Shown piece by piece: positions 16,835 through 26,765 of a stretch of 64,000 bases of DNA (positions are counted from its first letter, which is position 1; each line of letters begins with the position of its first letter). Source of the stretch: Qipengyuania sp. GTDB taxonomy: Bacteria; Pseudomonadota; Alphaproteobacteria; Sphingomonadales; Sphingomonadaceae. The notes under the pieces were generated by a model that made no database searches, was not told the origin of the DNA, and was given only the letters and a program-made list of their open reading frames with translations. Location of the stretch: assembly GCA_019745075.1 (NCBI GenBank), contig JAIETR010000024.1, forward strand, positions 1-64,000, given 5' to 3'. Both the position numbers and the translations under genes were made by a program.

Positions 16835-17274
16835 TCAAATATGCCCTGAGCAGCAGGAACTGTAGGCAGAAGCTGCAAGTCGCCGACCAGTTGGCAAGCC
16901 TTTCTAGCCAGCCAACAACGGCAAGCGCGTCTAGGCATAATTGCACGCCGCATAGAATCGAAAGCGGGAACTGTGCGCTGGTCGAGCGCTCCCACGATTG
17001 CACGCTCGTGCCATGGCGAGATCTATTTGAGCGTAACCTCGCAAATCCACCTCCTCATCATGCGGGCAGATGGCATCAACTGGCAGTTTGAGCGGGGTCG
17101 TAGCCGACCGCAAATTCGTCAAAATGGTTCGCTTATCGAATTTCCCATCCAGCGTATAAGAGAAGGGAGAAGCGAGGTCTGCGCGCGCCGAACTCTAAGC
17201 ATGGGTTCAAGGTAACACGTTAGACCAGCCAATGGCCTCGCTGCGACCGTATTATGACGCCGCAGGAGGAATTA
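16835..17274. other. Gene-poor stretch before the broken GHKL gene
   Basis: These 440 bases have lower GC than the flanks and only short open frames with no codon bias. I see no RNA gene, repeat or convincing promoter. It is likely eroded element sequence plus the promoter of the next gene. Confidence 0.4.
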
Positions 17275-17685
17275 ATGGCTGAGACGAAGCGCCGGCGGTT
17301 GGCGTTGGCCCGCGCGGCCAATGTTCCGGAGCAGGATCCAACGGTGCTATTTGACGAGAGCGACCCGCTCGCCCGCCAGCGCCGCTACATTGCCGAGCAA
17401 ACCAAGAAGGGCGGCGGCCTCGGACTCGTCTTCGTCGACGCCTTTATCCGCGGGATGCGAAAAAACCGCTACAAAACTCCAGCTTGGGCAATTGCCTAAC
17501 TCCTCGACAACAGCTTCCAGGCAGGCGCCAGCGTGGTAGATATCCGCATGGATGGCGTCGATTGGAAGGCGGAGCGATCCAAGCCTGGCCAATTCGACAA
17601 GCCTGTTTGGCCGTTCAAATGCGGACGCGATCCGAGGGCTGGAACTCCGACCGCGATCAGCCAACGAGAACGCGCGTTAGCATGA
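17275..17685 (+). pseudogene. Broken GHKL-family ATPase gene (in-frame stop at 17497)
   Basis: From ATG 17275, with a strong AGGAGG site, the frame encodes 74 residues ending AWAIA and then TAA at 17497-17499. Reading on in the same frame gives LLDNSFQAGASVVDIRMDG, which is the N box of GHKL (Hsp90/histidine-kinase-type) ATPases with its leading Glu replaced by the stop. A GAA to TAA change would explain it. The frame then closes at 17685, long before a full ATPase domain, so the gene is also truncated. The N-terminal part (DPTVLFDESDPLARQRRYI) looks intact. It lies at the likely right edge of the element. Confidence 0.65.
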
Positions 17686-17806
17686 AACGAATTGCAACCG
17701 CACTGGCGCGCAGTGCCCGCTTGCGTGGGCATGGGGCACCATTTCCGGTAAGAGAGGGCATCATTGGTGCCGGCTGCGGCGACCTGGTTAGTCTTGAGCG
17801 CTCGCG

Positions 17807-17830
17807 GCATGTACCTTTGCGGGGACATGC
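17807..17830. promoter_or_regulatory. Palindromic operator candidate, TGTACC-N5-GGGGACA type
   Basis: GCATGTACCT, four bases (TTGC), then GGGGACATGC form a 10-bp inverted repeat with two mismatches, ending 55 bases before the racemase start. The right arm recurs exactly at 33225-33234 and nearly so at 56811-56820. It is the best example of a motif found in six promoter regions of the catabolic cluster. Confidence 0.5.
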
Positions 17831-17885
17831 AAGAGCCGCGTGATCAGGACATTCCTGAGACGTAAGAAGCGCAGGCGGGAAAAGC

Positions 17886-19007
17886 ATGATGGCCGGGCCT
17901 CTGGCAGGAATGAAGTTGATCGAGTTTGATTCGATGGGCCCAGTGCCGCTTGCGGCGAAGCTACTCGCGGATATGGGCGTCGAGGTTCTGCGCGTTGCAC
18001 GCGCGGGTGCCTTCGACCGGGCGGGGGGAGCCGATCTGCTGCGCAATCGCGCCGTCGTCAGGATTGATCTGAAATCGCCCGAGGGTCGTGAGTCCGTGCT
18101 CCGTTTGCTCGCGGAAGCCGATGGGCTCATGGAAGGCTTCAGGCCGGGCGTGATGGAGAGGCTGGGATTGGGTCCCGAGGCATGTCTCGCGGCGAACCCG
18201 CGCCTGGTCTACGTCCGCATCACCGGCTGGGGGCAAAATGGTCCCCTCGCTGCGCGCGCCGGGCACGACCTGAATTATATCGCGATCACCGGCGTGCTGA
18301 ACGCGATAGGCGGAGCGGACCGGCCACCGCCGCCTCCCCTGAATTTGGTCGGCGACTATGGCGGCGGTACCACCTTCGCCATGATCGGGCTCCTCGCCGG
18401 GGTGCTGAGCGCCCGGGAAACTGGACGGGGCTCCGTGATCGATGCGGCGATGGTGGACGGAGTGGCAGCGCTGTCGAGCGGGATCCACGGCATGATGAAC
18501 GCGGGGGAATGGCAGGATCGCCGGGCGGGAAACCTGCTCGATGGCGCCGCGCCCTATTATCGCTGCTATACCTGCGCCGACGGTAAATATGTATCGGTTG
18601 CCGCGATCGAGCCGCGGTTTTTCGGCCTTTTGCTGGAGGGCCTCGGCATCGAAGGCACACGTTTCGTCCAGCGCGACCGGGATGGCTGGGTCGCGATGGA
18701 GGCGACGTTCGCGGCATGCTTCGCTTCCCGTCCGCGGGATGAATGGGCCGAGATCTTCGCGCCGACGGACGCCTGCGTCGCGCCCGTGCTCAGTTTTGAC
18801 GAGGCTCGCCGGTTCCCGCACAATGTGGCGCGGGGGATCTTTTCCGACACCCTGCCTGCCGCCGCGCCGCGCTTCGGAGGGGTGCCCGGTGCAGCGAAGC
18901 AGGCCAGCGAAATCACCGTCGAGGCCGCACTCTCGCGATGGCGGGGTCCCCCGCATAGGGACATGGCCGATCCGATAGCCTTACCCATATCAGCAACCGA
19001 TGAATAG
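17886..19007 (+). CDS. Alpha-methylacyl-CoA racemase (CaiB/BaiF family)
   Basis: The 373-residue protein matches alpha-methylacyl-CoA racemases, which interconvert (R)- and (S)-2-methyl-branched acyl-CoA esters so that beta-oxidation can proceed. The catalytic pair is visible: His in RAGHDLNYIAITGVL and Asp in NLVGDYGGGT. A Glu in VAAIEPRFF matches the third active-site residue of the bacterial enzyme. The N-terminal DLKSPEGR and MEGFRPGVMERLGLG are typical of the class III CoA-transferase fold. It starts an operon with the GMC oxidoreductase (8-base overlap) and an aldehyde dehydrogenase, behind the palindrome at 17807. Its presence argues for a methyl-branched side chain in the substrate. 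A plain CoA transferase is the alternative, less likely given these residues. Confidence 0.88.
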   Translation: MMAGPLAGMKLIEFDSMGPVPLAAKLLADMGVEVLRVARAGAFDRAGGADLLRNRAVVRIDLKSPEGRESVLRLLAEADGLMEGFRPGVMERLGLGPEACLAANPRLVYVRITGWGQNGPLAARAGHDLNYIAITGVLNAIGGADRPPPPPLNLVGDYGGGTTFAMIGLLAGVLSARETGRGSVIDAAMVDGVAALSSGIHGMMNAGEWQDRRAGNLLDGAAPYYRCYTCADGKYVSVAAIEPRFFGLLLEGLGIEGTRFVQRDRDGWVAMEATFAACFASRPRDEWAEIFAPTDACVAPVLSFDEARRFPHNVARGIFSDTLPAAAPRFGGVPGAAKQASEITVEAALSRWRGPPHRDMADPIALPISATDE

Positions 19008-20595
19008 CTACGACTATGTGGTGATCGGGGCGGGGTCGGCGGGGTGCGTGCTGGCCACGCGGCTGGTCGAAGCGGGAAAGAGCGTCCTGCTGCTCGAATC
19101 CGGCCCACAGGATCGCGACTTTTTCATCTCGATGCCCGGCGGCATCCAGAAGATCGCCAAAAAACTGTCCTGGCATCTCTGGACCGAGCCCGAGGCGGCG
19201 GTCGGCGGCCGGCGCGTCTATATGAAGCAGGGCCGGTTGCTCGGCGGCGGATCCTCGATCAACGGCATGGTCTATATCCGGGGGCAGGCCGAGGATTACG
19301 ACCAGTGGCAAGCTTCGGGATGCGAAGGCTGGGGCTGGGAAGACGTGCTTCCCGTGTTCAAGCGCGGCGAGGCCAATCAGAAATATTCCGAGCCGTTCCA
19401 CGGCGTGGACGGGGCGCTCAAGGTGTCCGACGCGGGATATCACCATTCGTTGAGCTACGCCTTTGTGCGGGCGGGGCAGGAAGCGGGGCTGCCCTATAAC
19501 GACGATTTCAATGGCGCATCGCAGGAAGGGGTGGGATTCTACCAGACCACCTCCGCCGAAGGCCGGCGCCAATCTACCGCCGTCGCATTCCTGTCGCGCG
19601 TGCGTGGGAATCCGCTGCTCACGCTGCGTTGCGAAGCCCATGTCGAGGCGGTGACGACGGAGAACGGCGCCGCAACGGGCGTGCGTTACCGCGGCAGCGA
19701 CGGTACGGTTAAGCAAGCCACGGCGCGCGAAGAGGTCATCGTGGCCGCGGGCGCCTTCGGTTCGCCCAAAGTGCTTCAGCTTTCCGGCATCGGCCCCGAA
19801 ACGCTGCTCGTCGAGCACGGTATTCCCGTCGTGCGGGCGCTGGAAGGGGTCGGGGAGAATTTCCAGGACCATTTCCAGGCAGGCGTCTACGGCCAGACGC
19901 GCGACCCGATCAGCCTGCTGGGCGCCGACAAGGGGCTGACCGCCGTGCGCCACGGCATGCAATGGCTGATGTTCAAATCTGGGTTGCTGACCTCGAACAT
20001 CGTAGAATCGGGCGGGTTCGCTTCCACCGACGGCAGCGGCCGGCCCGACATCCAGTTCACCGTGGTGGCGGCGCTGACCGGGGATGCCGAGCGGCCGCCC
20101 TTGCCTGGCCATGGCATTTCCATAAGCCCCTGCGTCCTGCGCCCCAAGGCGCGCGGATCGGTCCGGATCACCGGCCGGGACGCCGCCGCGCCCGTCCGCA
20201 TCAATGGCAATGTGCTTGGTCACCGGGACGACATGGCGACCTTGGTCCGCGGCGTGCGGCTCGCGCGGCGCATCCTCCATTCGCCGTCGCTTGCGCAGTT
20301 GCTCGCTTGCGAGCTGGCGCCGGGGCATGGGCCTGAAGAAGAACTCAGCGATGCGGCGATCGAAACCCACATCGCCAGCGTCGTGAAGACGGTCTATCAC
20401 CCGTGCGGGACGTGCAAGATGGGACCGGCGAGCGATCCCGCGGCTGTGGTCGATGCTCAATTGCGCGTGCATGGCGTTTCGCGCCTGCGTGTGGCGGACG
20501 CCTCCATCATGCCCAATCTGGTGAGTGGGAACACCAATGCGCCAGCGATCATGATCGGCGAACGCTGCGCCGATTTCGTCCTGCGGCGCGCCTAG
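19000..20595 (+). CDS. GMC-family FAD alcohol oxidoreductase
   Basis: Glucose-methanol-choline enzymes oxidise primary or secondary alcohols with FAD. The N-terminal VVIGAGSAGCVLATRL is the dinucleotide-binding motif. GGGSSINGMVYIRG is the first GMC signature, GAFGSPKVLQLSGIG the second, and the C-terminal VYHPCGTCKMG carries the active-site His, followed by SGNTNAPAIM. At 531 residues it is full length, close to choline and alkanol dehydrogenases. Its product would feed the aldehyde dehydrogenase immediately downstream. The start overlaps the racemase end by 8 bases. Confidence 0.92.
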   Translation: MNSYDYVVIGAGSAGCVLATRLVEAGKSVLLLESGPQDRDFFISMPGGIQKIAKKLSWHLWTEPEAAVGGRRVYMKQGRLLGGGSSINGMVYIRGQAEDYDQWQASGCEGWGWEDVLPVFKRGEANQKYSEPFHGVDGALKVSDAGYHHSLSYAFVRAGQEAGLPYNDDFNGASQEGVGFYQTTSAEGRRQSTAVAFLSRVRGNPLLTLRCEAHVEAVTTENGAATGVRYRGSDGTVKQATAREEVIVAAGAFGSPKVLQLSGIGPETLLVEHGIPVVRALEGVGENFQDHFQAGVYGQTRDPISLLGADKGLTAVRHGMQWLMFKSGLLTSNIVESGGFASTDGSGRPDIQFTVVAALTGDAERPPLPGHGISISPCVLRPKARGSVRITGRDAAAPVRINGNVLGHRDDMATLVRGVRLARRILHSPSLAQLLACELAPGHGPEEELSDAAIETHIASVVKTVYHPCGTCKMGPASDPAAVVDAQLRVHGVSRLRVADASIMPNLVSGNTNAPAIMIGERCADFVLRRA

Positions 20596-20605
20596 GAGAA
20601 CGAAG

Positions 20606-22084
20606 TTGGATATCGCGCACGAAGGCCGCCTCTACATTGGCGGCGAGTGGATCGCGCCAAAGGGCGGGATGCGCGAAGCCGTCATCAACCCGGCGTCCGA
20701 AGCGGTAATCGCCCATGCCGGGCTCGCGGGGGCCGAGGATGTCGAGGCGGCGCTGGACACGGCGCGAACCGCGTTCGACGCGGGACCCTGGCCGCGCATG
20801 ACGATGGAGGAGCGCGCGGCGAAGATCACGACGATGTGCGACTGGATCGAAGCGCGGACAGACAGCCTGCGCGCGCTGGTCGCAGCGGAAACCGGATCGA
20901 TCCAGCCCTTCGCGCGCACCATGCAGTTCGCGACGGGCATCGAGCATGCGCGCCACTATGTCCAACTGGCGCTCCGGCAAGAGGCGCAGCCCTTGCCTCT
21001 CGAGCCGGTCGTGCAGGCGGATGGCCGCACCATGCTGGGCGGCGGCGTTGCGGTTCGCGAGCCCGTGGGGGTCTGCCTTGCGATCACGCCCTTCAACGTG
21101 CCGTTCACGCTCAACATGGGCAAGGCGGTGCCCGCGCTGCTGATGGGCAATTCGGTCATCCTCAAGCCGTCGCCGCTGACGCCGCTCTCCGCCTTCATCC
21201 TCGCCCAGGCCGCCGAGGCCGCCGGGTTGCCGCCCGGCGTGTTCAACGTCGTGAATGGCGACCTGTCGGTGGGCGAGGCGCTCACCACCGATCCCCGCGT
21301 CGACCTGATCACCTTCACCGGCTCGGACCGGGTAGGCGCGGCGATACAGGCGCAGGCGGCACCGACGCTAAAGCGGTGCATCATGGAACTCGGCGGGAAA
21401 TCGGCGATGATCGTGCGCGCCGACGGCAATCTAGCCGCGGCGGCGCAAAACGCCCTCGGCAGCCTCACCTTCCACGCGGGCCAGGCCTGCGCGGCGATGA
21501 CGCGTTTCGTCGTCCATAATTCGGTGCGTGCGGAATTCGTCGCACGGCTCGCCGAGATGTTTCGCGCGGTCAAGATCGGCGATCCGGCCGATCCGGCGAC
21601 GCGCATGGGACCGCTGATCCGCGCCGCGGCGCGCGACCGGGTCCAGGCATTGGTCGATTCGGCGATCGGCGACGGCGCCAAGCTGATTACCGGGGGCCGT
21701 ATTCCCCCGGGCTTCGATCGCGGCTTCTTCTACGAACCCACCTTGTTCGACGAGGTCGATAACAAATGGCGCGTCGCGCAGGAGGAAGCCTTCGGCCCGC
21801 TGGGAGTGGTGATCGGCTACGATACCGACGAAGAGGCGATTGCCATCGCCAACGACAGCGATTTCGGCCTGTCCGCTGGCATCTATTCCGCCGATGTCGG
21901 GCGCGCCTATGAGATCGCGCTGCAACTGCGCACGGGCAAGGTCAATCTGAACGGCGGCTCGGGCAAGATGAGTTCGTACCACCCGTTCGGCGGGATCAAG
22001 CGCTCAGGCTATGGGCGCGAATTCGGCGAGGTCGGGCTGCACGAATTCACTTATATCAAGACGATCGCCTATCACGTCGCCTGA
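20606..22084 (+). CDS. NAD(P)-dependent aldehyde dehydrogenase
   Basis: The 492-residue protein is a full-length ALDH. It has the NAD-binding ITPFNVPF segment, the catalytic Glu in MELGGKSAM and the catalytic Cys in HAGQACAAMT, followed by EEAFGPLGVV. The start is TTG 20606 with AGGAGAA five bases upstream; there is no ATG in a sensible place. Lying after the GMC oxidoreductase, it probably oxidises the aldehyde made there to the acid that the acyl-CoA ligase activates. Confidence 0.93.
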   Translation: MDIAHEGRLYIGGEWIAPKGGMREAVINPASEAVIAHAGLAGAEDVEAALDTARTAFDAGPWPRMTMEERAAKITTMCDWIEARTDSLRALVAAETGSIQPFARTMQFATGIEHARHYVQLALRQEAQPLPLEPVVQADGRTMLGGGVAVREPVGVCLAITPFNVPFTLNMGKAVPALLMGNSVILKPSPLTPLSAFILAQAAEAAGLPPGVFNVVNGDLSVGEALTTDPRVDLITFTGSDRVGAAIQAQAAPTLKRCIMELGGKSAMIVRADGNLAAAAQNALGSLTFHAGQACAAMTRFVVHNSVRAEFVARLAEMFRAVKIGDPADPATRMGPLIRAAARDRVQALVDSAIGDGAKLITGGRIPPGFDRGFFYEPTLFDEVDNKWRVAQEEAFGPLGVVIGYDTDEEAIAIANDSDFGLSAGIYSADVGRAYEIALQLRTGKVNLNGGSGKMSSYHPFGGIKRSGYGREFGEVGLHEFTYIKTIAYHVA

Positions 22085-22089
22085 TTGTT

Positions 22090-23262
22090 TCAGGCGAACA
22101 GCGCCCGCGCGACGATCATCCGCTGGATCTCGGTCGCGCCCTCGCCGAGCCGCTTGATCCGCAACTCGCGGAACCAGCGCTCGAGCGGCAATTCGCACGA
22201 CACGCCCATGCCGCCGAACAGCTGGATGCACGTGTCGAGCGTCTTGAAGGCGGCTTCGGTCGCGCTCCATTTGGCCATCGCCGCTTCGGCGCGGGCGGGC
22301 TCGCCGCGATCCGCTTTCCAGGCGGCGCGATAGGTGAGCAGGCGCGCGGCGTCGAGCGCGATGCGGCAGTCGGCAAGCATCCATTGCGCGCCCTGCTTGT
22401 CTGCGAGAAGCCCACCGAAGACGCTTCGCTCCTTTGCCCATTCGACCGTGAGCCGGAGCGCCTCTTCCGCAATTCCGATCGGCCCGGCGCCGTAGGTAAT
22501 CCGGCCCCGAGTGAGGAAATCGTCAGCGAGCGCGAAGCCGGCGCCTTCTTCGCCGATGCGATTGGCGACGGGTATGCGCGCATTGTCGAAATGCAGTTCG
22601 TTGGGGCTGTTCGCGATCAGCACCGGGATGGGCGTGCGCGTAAGGCCCGGCGTATCGGTCTCGACGATGAAGCAGCTAATCCCGTCGCGGCGGCCGGGCT
22701 CGCCGGTTCGGGCATAGACGACACCCCAATGCGCGCGATCGGCGTGCGTAATCCAGGTCTTGGATCCGTTCAAGACATAATGGTCGCCATCGCGCTCCGC
22801 GCGGCACTGGATCGCGCGTGCCGGATCCGATCCGCCGGAGGCTTCGCTGATGGCGGTAAACGCCTTCGGCATGCGGCCCTCGACGATCGGTCGGCCGTAG
22901 CGCTCGAACTGGTCCGGCGTTCCATGGAAGATCACCGATGGCGGATCGCCGGCGATCGCGCCCGCGGCGGGAAAGAAAGCGCCAAGGCGGCACTTCGCCG
23001 CCTCCTCGGCGACCACCACTTGCGCGAGCACGCCCATCCCGGCACCGCCGAACCGCTCGGGCGTCGCGAGAGCCCACAGTCCTACGGCGCGAGCCTTTTC
23101 CTGGAGAGCCGCCTGCTTTTCGGGATCGAGCTTGGCTTGGCCGAGCTCCAGCGTCGCCTCTGCCGCTGCAACTTCGTCGGCGATGAAGCGACGTACGGTG
23201 TCGCGGAGCATTTCCAGCTCCGCCGGCAATTCCCATCCCCCGATTGCGGCGAAATCGGTCAT
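22090..23262 (-). CDS. Acyl-CoA dehydrogenase
   Basis: The 390-residue FAD flavoprotein would introduce the 2,3 double bond in an acyl-CoA. Family features include [12 protein letters not shown] (FAD contact), [19 protein letters not shown], and the C-terminal [19 protein letters not shown] followed by GEGATEIQR, where the catalytic base normally sits. It overlaps the upstream hydratase by 4 bases (ATGA) and so is coupled to it. Its 3' end is 5 bases from the end of the aldehyde dehydrogenase on the other strand. Confidence 0.92.
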   Translation of the reverse strand: MTDFAAIGGWELPAELEMLRDTVRRFIADEVAAAEATLELGQAKLDPEKQAALQEKARAVGLWALATPERFGGAGMGVLAQVVVAEEAAKCRLGAFFPAAGAIAGDPPSVIFHGTPDQFERYGRPIVEGRMPKAFTAISEASGGSDPARAIQCRAERDGDHYVLNGSKTWITHADRAHWGVVYARTGEPGRRDGISCFIVETDTPGLTRTPIPVLIANSPNELHFDNARIPVANRIGEEGAGFALADDFLTRGRITYGAGPIGIAEEALRLTVEWAKERSVFGGLLADKQGAQWMLADCRIALDAARLLTYRAAWKADRGEPARAEAAMAKWSATEAAFKTLDTCIQLFGGMGVSCELPLERWFRELRIKRLGEGATEIQRMIVARALFA

Positions 23263-24167
23263 GCGACCTCCGGTGCGTTCACTGCCCGGAATGCGATCGC
23301 GCCAAGCGGACCATAATCGAAGTGGAAGGTGTCGCCGTGCCGGACCGAGACCGGCGCAGTGAAGGAACCTCCGAGGATCACCTCGCCCGCTTCCAGTCTG
23401 TCTCCATAGGGATGGAGCTTGTTCGCAAGCCAGGCCGGCCCGTTCGCCGGATGGTTGAGCACTGCCGCCGCGACTCCCGAATCCTCGATGACGCCATTGC
23501 GGTAGCACAAGGCCGATACCCAGCGCAGGTCGAGGTCGTGGGGGCGAACCGGCCGCCCGCCCAGCACGATGCCGGCATTGGAGGCATTGTCTGAGATCGT
23601 GTCGAACACCTTCCGCGTCCTCCCGGTCGCGGGATCTATCGGCTGGATGCGTTGGTCGATGATCTCGATCGCCGGTACGATGTGGTCGGTGGCGTTGATC
23701 ACGTCGTAGATCGTGCAATTGGGCCCTTCGAGTGGTGCCTTGAGGATGAAGGCAAGCTCGAGCTCAACCCGGGGCAGTATGAAGCGGGACATGTCGACGT
23801 CGCCACCGGGTTCGAACACCATGTCGTCGAGCAATGCGCCATAGTCGGGTTCGGTGATGTTCGAGGTTCGCTGCATCGCCCGGCTGGTGAGGCCGATCTT
23901 GTGACCGATCAGCTTGCGTCCCGCCGTGCGCTTGATCTCGACCCAGGCGCGCTGGATCGCATAGGCGTCGGCAATCGTCATCTCGGGGTGTGCCAGCGAG
24001 AATTGCGAGATCTGCTTACGATCACGTTCGGCCTGGTCCAGCCGCTTCGCAAGTTCGGTGACGATCGCAGTTTCTAGGAAACGCTCGCCGTTCAGCGCAT
24101 CCTTTCCGCCGTTAGGGCGGAGGATTTTCGGGTCAGGCATGAGCGGCGTACTGGCTACTGGCGACAT
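23259..24167 (-). CDS. 2-oxo-hept-4-ene-1,7-dioate / 2-oxopent-4-enoate hydratase (HpaH/MhpD family)
   Basis: Members hydrate 2-hydroxydienoates formed after meta-cleavage of catechols. The sequence follows HpaH closely: [35 protein letters not shown] (metal-binding Glu residues), then PAIEIIDQR and [12 protein letters not shown]. The start at 24167 has GGAGG upstream and gives 302 residues, somewhat longer than the usual 265 or so; ATG 24140 is an alternative. It would act after MhpC, although its gene lies 16 kb from the Mhp-like operon. The neighbouring LysR gene is divergent and probably controls it. Confidence 0.88.
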   Translation of the reverse strand: MSPVASTPLMPDPKILRPNGGKDALNGERFLETAIVTELAKRLDQAERDRKQISQFSLAHPEMTIADAYAIQRAWVEIKRTAGRKLIGHKIGLTSRAMQRTSNITEPDYGALLDDMVFEPGGDVDMSRFILPRVELELAFILKAPLEGPNCTIYDVINATDHIVPAIEIIDQRIQPIDPATGRTRKVFDTISDNASNAGIVLGGRPVRPHDLDLRWVSALCYRNGVIEDSGVAAAVLNHPANGPAWLANKLHPYGDRLEAGEVILGGSFTAPVSVRHGDTFHFDYGPLGAIAFRAVNAPEVA

Positions 24168-24313
24168 CGCCCGAGATTCCTCCCCTGTTTTCCTTGTTCT
24201 CAGGCTATACGGGTGCGGTCTTGCGCGCCATCGCGCGGTCGCAATACGCGCCATAGTTTCTGGCTGTCGCTCCGTGTAGGGAGTGCCCATAAGGTAACCG
24301 GTGCGCGTGGCTG

Positions 24314-25264
24314 ATGGACGAGATCCAACTTCGTAATTTTGTGATGATAGGGCGCTGCGCCTCGATTACCGAAGCGGCCGACCGCCTGGGAATCGCGCAG
24401 CCCTCATTGAGTCAGCAGCTTCTCCGGCTCGAGGACGAATTCGGCACCAAGCTGTTTCGCCGGACCTCGCGCGGGGTAGTGGCGACCGATGCGGGGCGAA
24501 TGCTGCAGGAGCATGCCGCGACGATCCTCCAGGCGATGAACCGGGCCCGCGAGGAGGTTCAGGCAACCGAGCGCGTGCCGCAGGGGAACGTAGCGGTGGG
24601 CCTGCCGGGGACGGCCAGCATGATCCTGGGTGTGCCGCTTCTCGTTGCGGCGCGAAGATCGCTGCCATTGGTCAATATCCATGTCCGCGAGGCGATGACC
24701 GGCACGATTCGCAGATGGCTGGAGGAAGGGCGGATCGAACTGGGTATTCTCTATGCCGCCGAAGACATGCGCCACCTTTCGACAAAGGTGATCGCGCGCG
24801 AGACGCTCTTGCTCGTCGGGCCGGCCGGCGCGTTTGGAGAAACCGATGCCTTTGGCATCGCCACGCAGCCGATCGAGCAACCGGCGCTCAAAACCTACGA
24901 TTTCATCCTTCCGTCGGTATCGCATGGCCTGCGCGAGTTGATCGAGCGGCAGCTGCACATGGAGGACCTCTCGCTCTCCACCACGATCGAGATTGATTCG
25001 CTGGCGCATACCAAGACGCTGGTCGCATCGCGTCTGGGATATACACTCCTCCCGCATGCCGCGATCCGTAACGAGCTGGCGAATGGAGAACTCTCGGCCG
25101 CGCACGTCGAAGGCATCGATTTGTCGCGTAGCGTGGCCTTTGTGCGGAACCCGGCACAGCCGCTCACGCGCGCGTCAATCGAAGTCGAGGATCTGGCGCG
25201 GCAGCTGTTGCGCGACATGATTGCGGACGGGCGTTGGCTGGCCACGCCTGTCGAGGACGAATGA
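24314..25264 (+). CDS. LysR-family transcriptional regulator
   Basis: The 316-residue protein has the N-terminal winged helix of LysR proteins ([24 protein letters not shown]) and an effector-binding domain with the [12 protein letters not shown] opening. The second helix resembles the regulator at 44964, and both start MDE.QL, so the two may be paralogues. It is divergent from the hydratase and acyl-CoA dehydrogenase pair, its likely target. The effector is unknown. Confidence 0.92.
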   Translation: MDEIQLRNFVMIGRCASITEAADRLGIAQPSLSQQLLRLEDEFGTKLFRRTSRGVVATDAGRMLQEHAATILQAMNRAREEVQATERVPQGNVAVGLPGTASMILGVPLLVAARRSLPLVNIHVREAMTGTIRRWLEEGRIELGILYAAEDMRHLSTKVIARETLLLVGPAGAFGETDAFGIATQPIEQPALKTYDFILPSVSHGLRELIERQLHMEDLSLSTTIEIDSLAHTKTLVASRLGYTLLPHAAIRNELANGELSAAHVEGIDLSRSVAFVRNPAQPLTRASIEVEDLARQLLRDMIADGRWLATPVEDE

Positions 25265-25456
25265 CCCTCCCATAGGTTTCGGCTATTTCTGCTGGTCGGC
25301 AAAATCGAAGGACGGCCCTGTCGAGGCATGCAAGACACCCTTGTACGGCGAGGGCTGCGAGGGCCGGGCCGCTTCCGGATGCGGTCGGTCTGATCGGCAC
25401 GAAGCGGTTTCCCCAATGTAGCGAACGCCCGACATTTTTGAGGAAAGGTGCTTGAT

Positions 25457-26758
25457 ATGGCTACCAAGATATCGGCCGAAATCGCCGCGACCCATATGCC
25501 GAGCGACATTGCGGCGCGCATCGTGAATCCGAAGGCATATGGCGAATGGAATCAGCTCCAGAAGGATTTCACATGGCTGCGGCAGAACATGCCGCTGAGC
25601 GTCGCGCAGGCCGAGGGCTACGATCCCTTCTGGATGGTGACGAAATATGACGACATCCAGGAGATCGGCCGCCAGCCCAGCATCTTTGCGAACAACGGCG
25701 CCCGTAAGACACTGATCGACCGGAACTTCGCCGGCCACGTCGCCAAGGTGGAGGCGGAAGGGAAGCGTGCCGTCAACCGCTCGCTCCTCACCATGGATGC
25801 GCCGGTGCACATGCGCTACCGGCTGATAACTGCCGCGCAGTTCGCGCCGAAGGGCATCAAGATGCTCGAGCAGGACATCCGCGAGATCGCCCGCGAAGCG
25901 ATCGACGCAATGGTCGGGCACGAAGAAATCGACTTCCTCAACGCCGTATCGCACCGCTTCCCGCTCCGCGTCATCCTGAGCCTGTTGCAGCTGCCGCGTT
26001 CAGACGAGGACATGCTGCTCTCCATGACGCAGCGTTTCTTCAATCCGCGCGATACCGAGATCGCGGGCATCCAGACCGGCAACTCGGTCGGCGCCACGTC
26101 GAACCACGACGTCGTGAACGAGATGTACGATTATTTCGCGGCGCTGATCGCCAACCGCCGCGCCAATCCGACCGGCGACCTTGCCTCGGTGATCGCGAAC
26201 TCGACGATCGACGGGCAGCCCATCGCTGAGGCCGATGCGGTAAGCTATTACATGACGATCGCGACGGCGGGGCACGACACGACCGCATCCTCCACCGCAG
26301 GCGCGGCATGGGCGCTGTCCGAGCGGCCCGAGGAGTTCGCCAAGGTCAAGGCCGACCGCAGCCTGATCCCGTCGCTGGTCAACGAAGCGATCCGTTGGAC
26401 CTCGCCGGTGAGTCATTTCATGCGCACGGCGCTCTCCGATTATGAACTTCGCGGGCAGACGATCCGCGCCGGCGACTGGCTGATGCTCTGCTATCCTTCG
26501 GCGAACCGCGACGAGGACATCTTTGAAGCGCCGTTCGAGTTCCGCGTCGATCGCGCGCCCAATCCGCAGCTGGCGTTCGGCTATGGCGCGCATGTCTGCC
26601 TGGGCCAGCATCTCGCCAAGATGGAAATGGCCATCTTCTTCGAGGAGTTCTTCAACCGCGTCGAAAGCATCGAGCTGGCCGGCGAGCCCAAGCGCGTCGA
26701 TTCGATCCTCGTCGGCGGGCTCAAGCGGCTTCCGGTGCGCTACAAGCTGGCGAGCTGA
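25457..26758 (+). CDS. Cytochrome P450
   Basis: This soluble 433-residue bacterial P450 has the oxygen-binding helix motif AGHDTTAS, the EAIRW pair of the ExxR motif and the heme loop FGYGAHVCLG with Cys381 as heme ligand. ATG 25457 is used because AGGAAAGG lies 8 bases before it; a GTG at 25448 is too close to that site. It probably hydroxylates the hydrophobic substrate or a side chain and needs a ferredoxin and reductase. A ferredoxin reductase is encoded at 31873, but no ferredoxin gene is in the window. An SDR gene follows after 7 bases. Confidence 0.95.
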   Translation: MATKISAEIAATHMPSDIAARIVNPKAYGEWNQLQKDFTWLRQNMPLSVAQAEGYDPFWMVTKYDDIQEIGRQPSIFANNGARKTLIDRNFAGHVAKVEAEGKRAVNRSLLTMDAPVHMRYRLITAAQFAPKGIKMLEQDIREIAREAIDAMVGHEEIDFLNAVSHRFPLRVILSLLQLPRSDEDMLLSMTQRFFNPRDTEIAGIQTGNSVGATSNHDVVNEMYDYFAALIANRRANPTGDLASVIANSTIDGQPIAEADAVSYYMTIATAGHDTTASSTAGAAWALSERPEEFAKVKADRSLIPSLVNEAIRWTSPVSHFMRTALSDYELRGQTIRAGDWLMLCYPSANRDEDIFEAPFEFRVDRAPNPQLAFGYGAHVCLGQHLAKMEMAIFFEEFFNRVESIELAGEPKRVDSILVGGLKRLPVRYKLAS

Positions 26759-26765
26759 TCGGCGC

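Larger units (their letters stand above)
3..17700. mobile_element. Integrative and mobilisable element at tRNA-Gly (right end approximate)
   Basis: The left end is fixed by tRNA-Gly and a large serine recombinase whose gene runs into the tRNA. Inside are ParB, a phage-type Dam methylase, two relaxase-like proteins, a DEDDh exonuclease and several genes of unknown function, as expected for an integrative mobilisable element. There is no recognisable coupling protein or type IV secretion gene, so it would need a helper or genes outside the window. The right end is placed at about 17.7 kb because a broken gene lies there and metabolic genes begin. I found no partial tRNA copy to confirm this, so the element could extend further and carry the catabolic cluster. 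Confidence 0.6.

Noticed and set aside
17500..17885. Short open frames after the broken GHKL gene
   Set aside because: Apart from the read-through frame there is no codon bias or ribosome site; the stretch looks like a remnant plus the racemase promoter.
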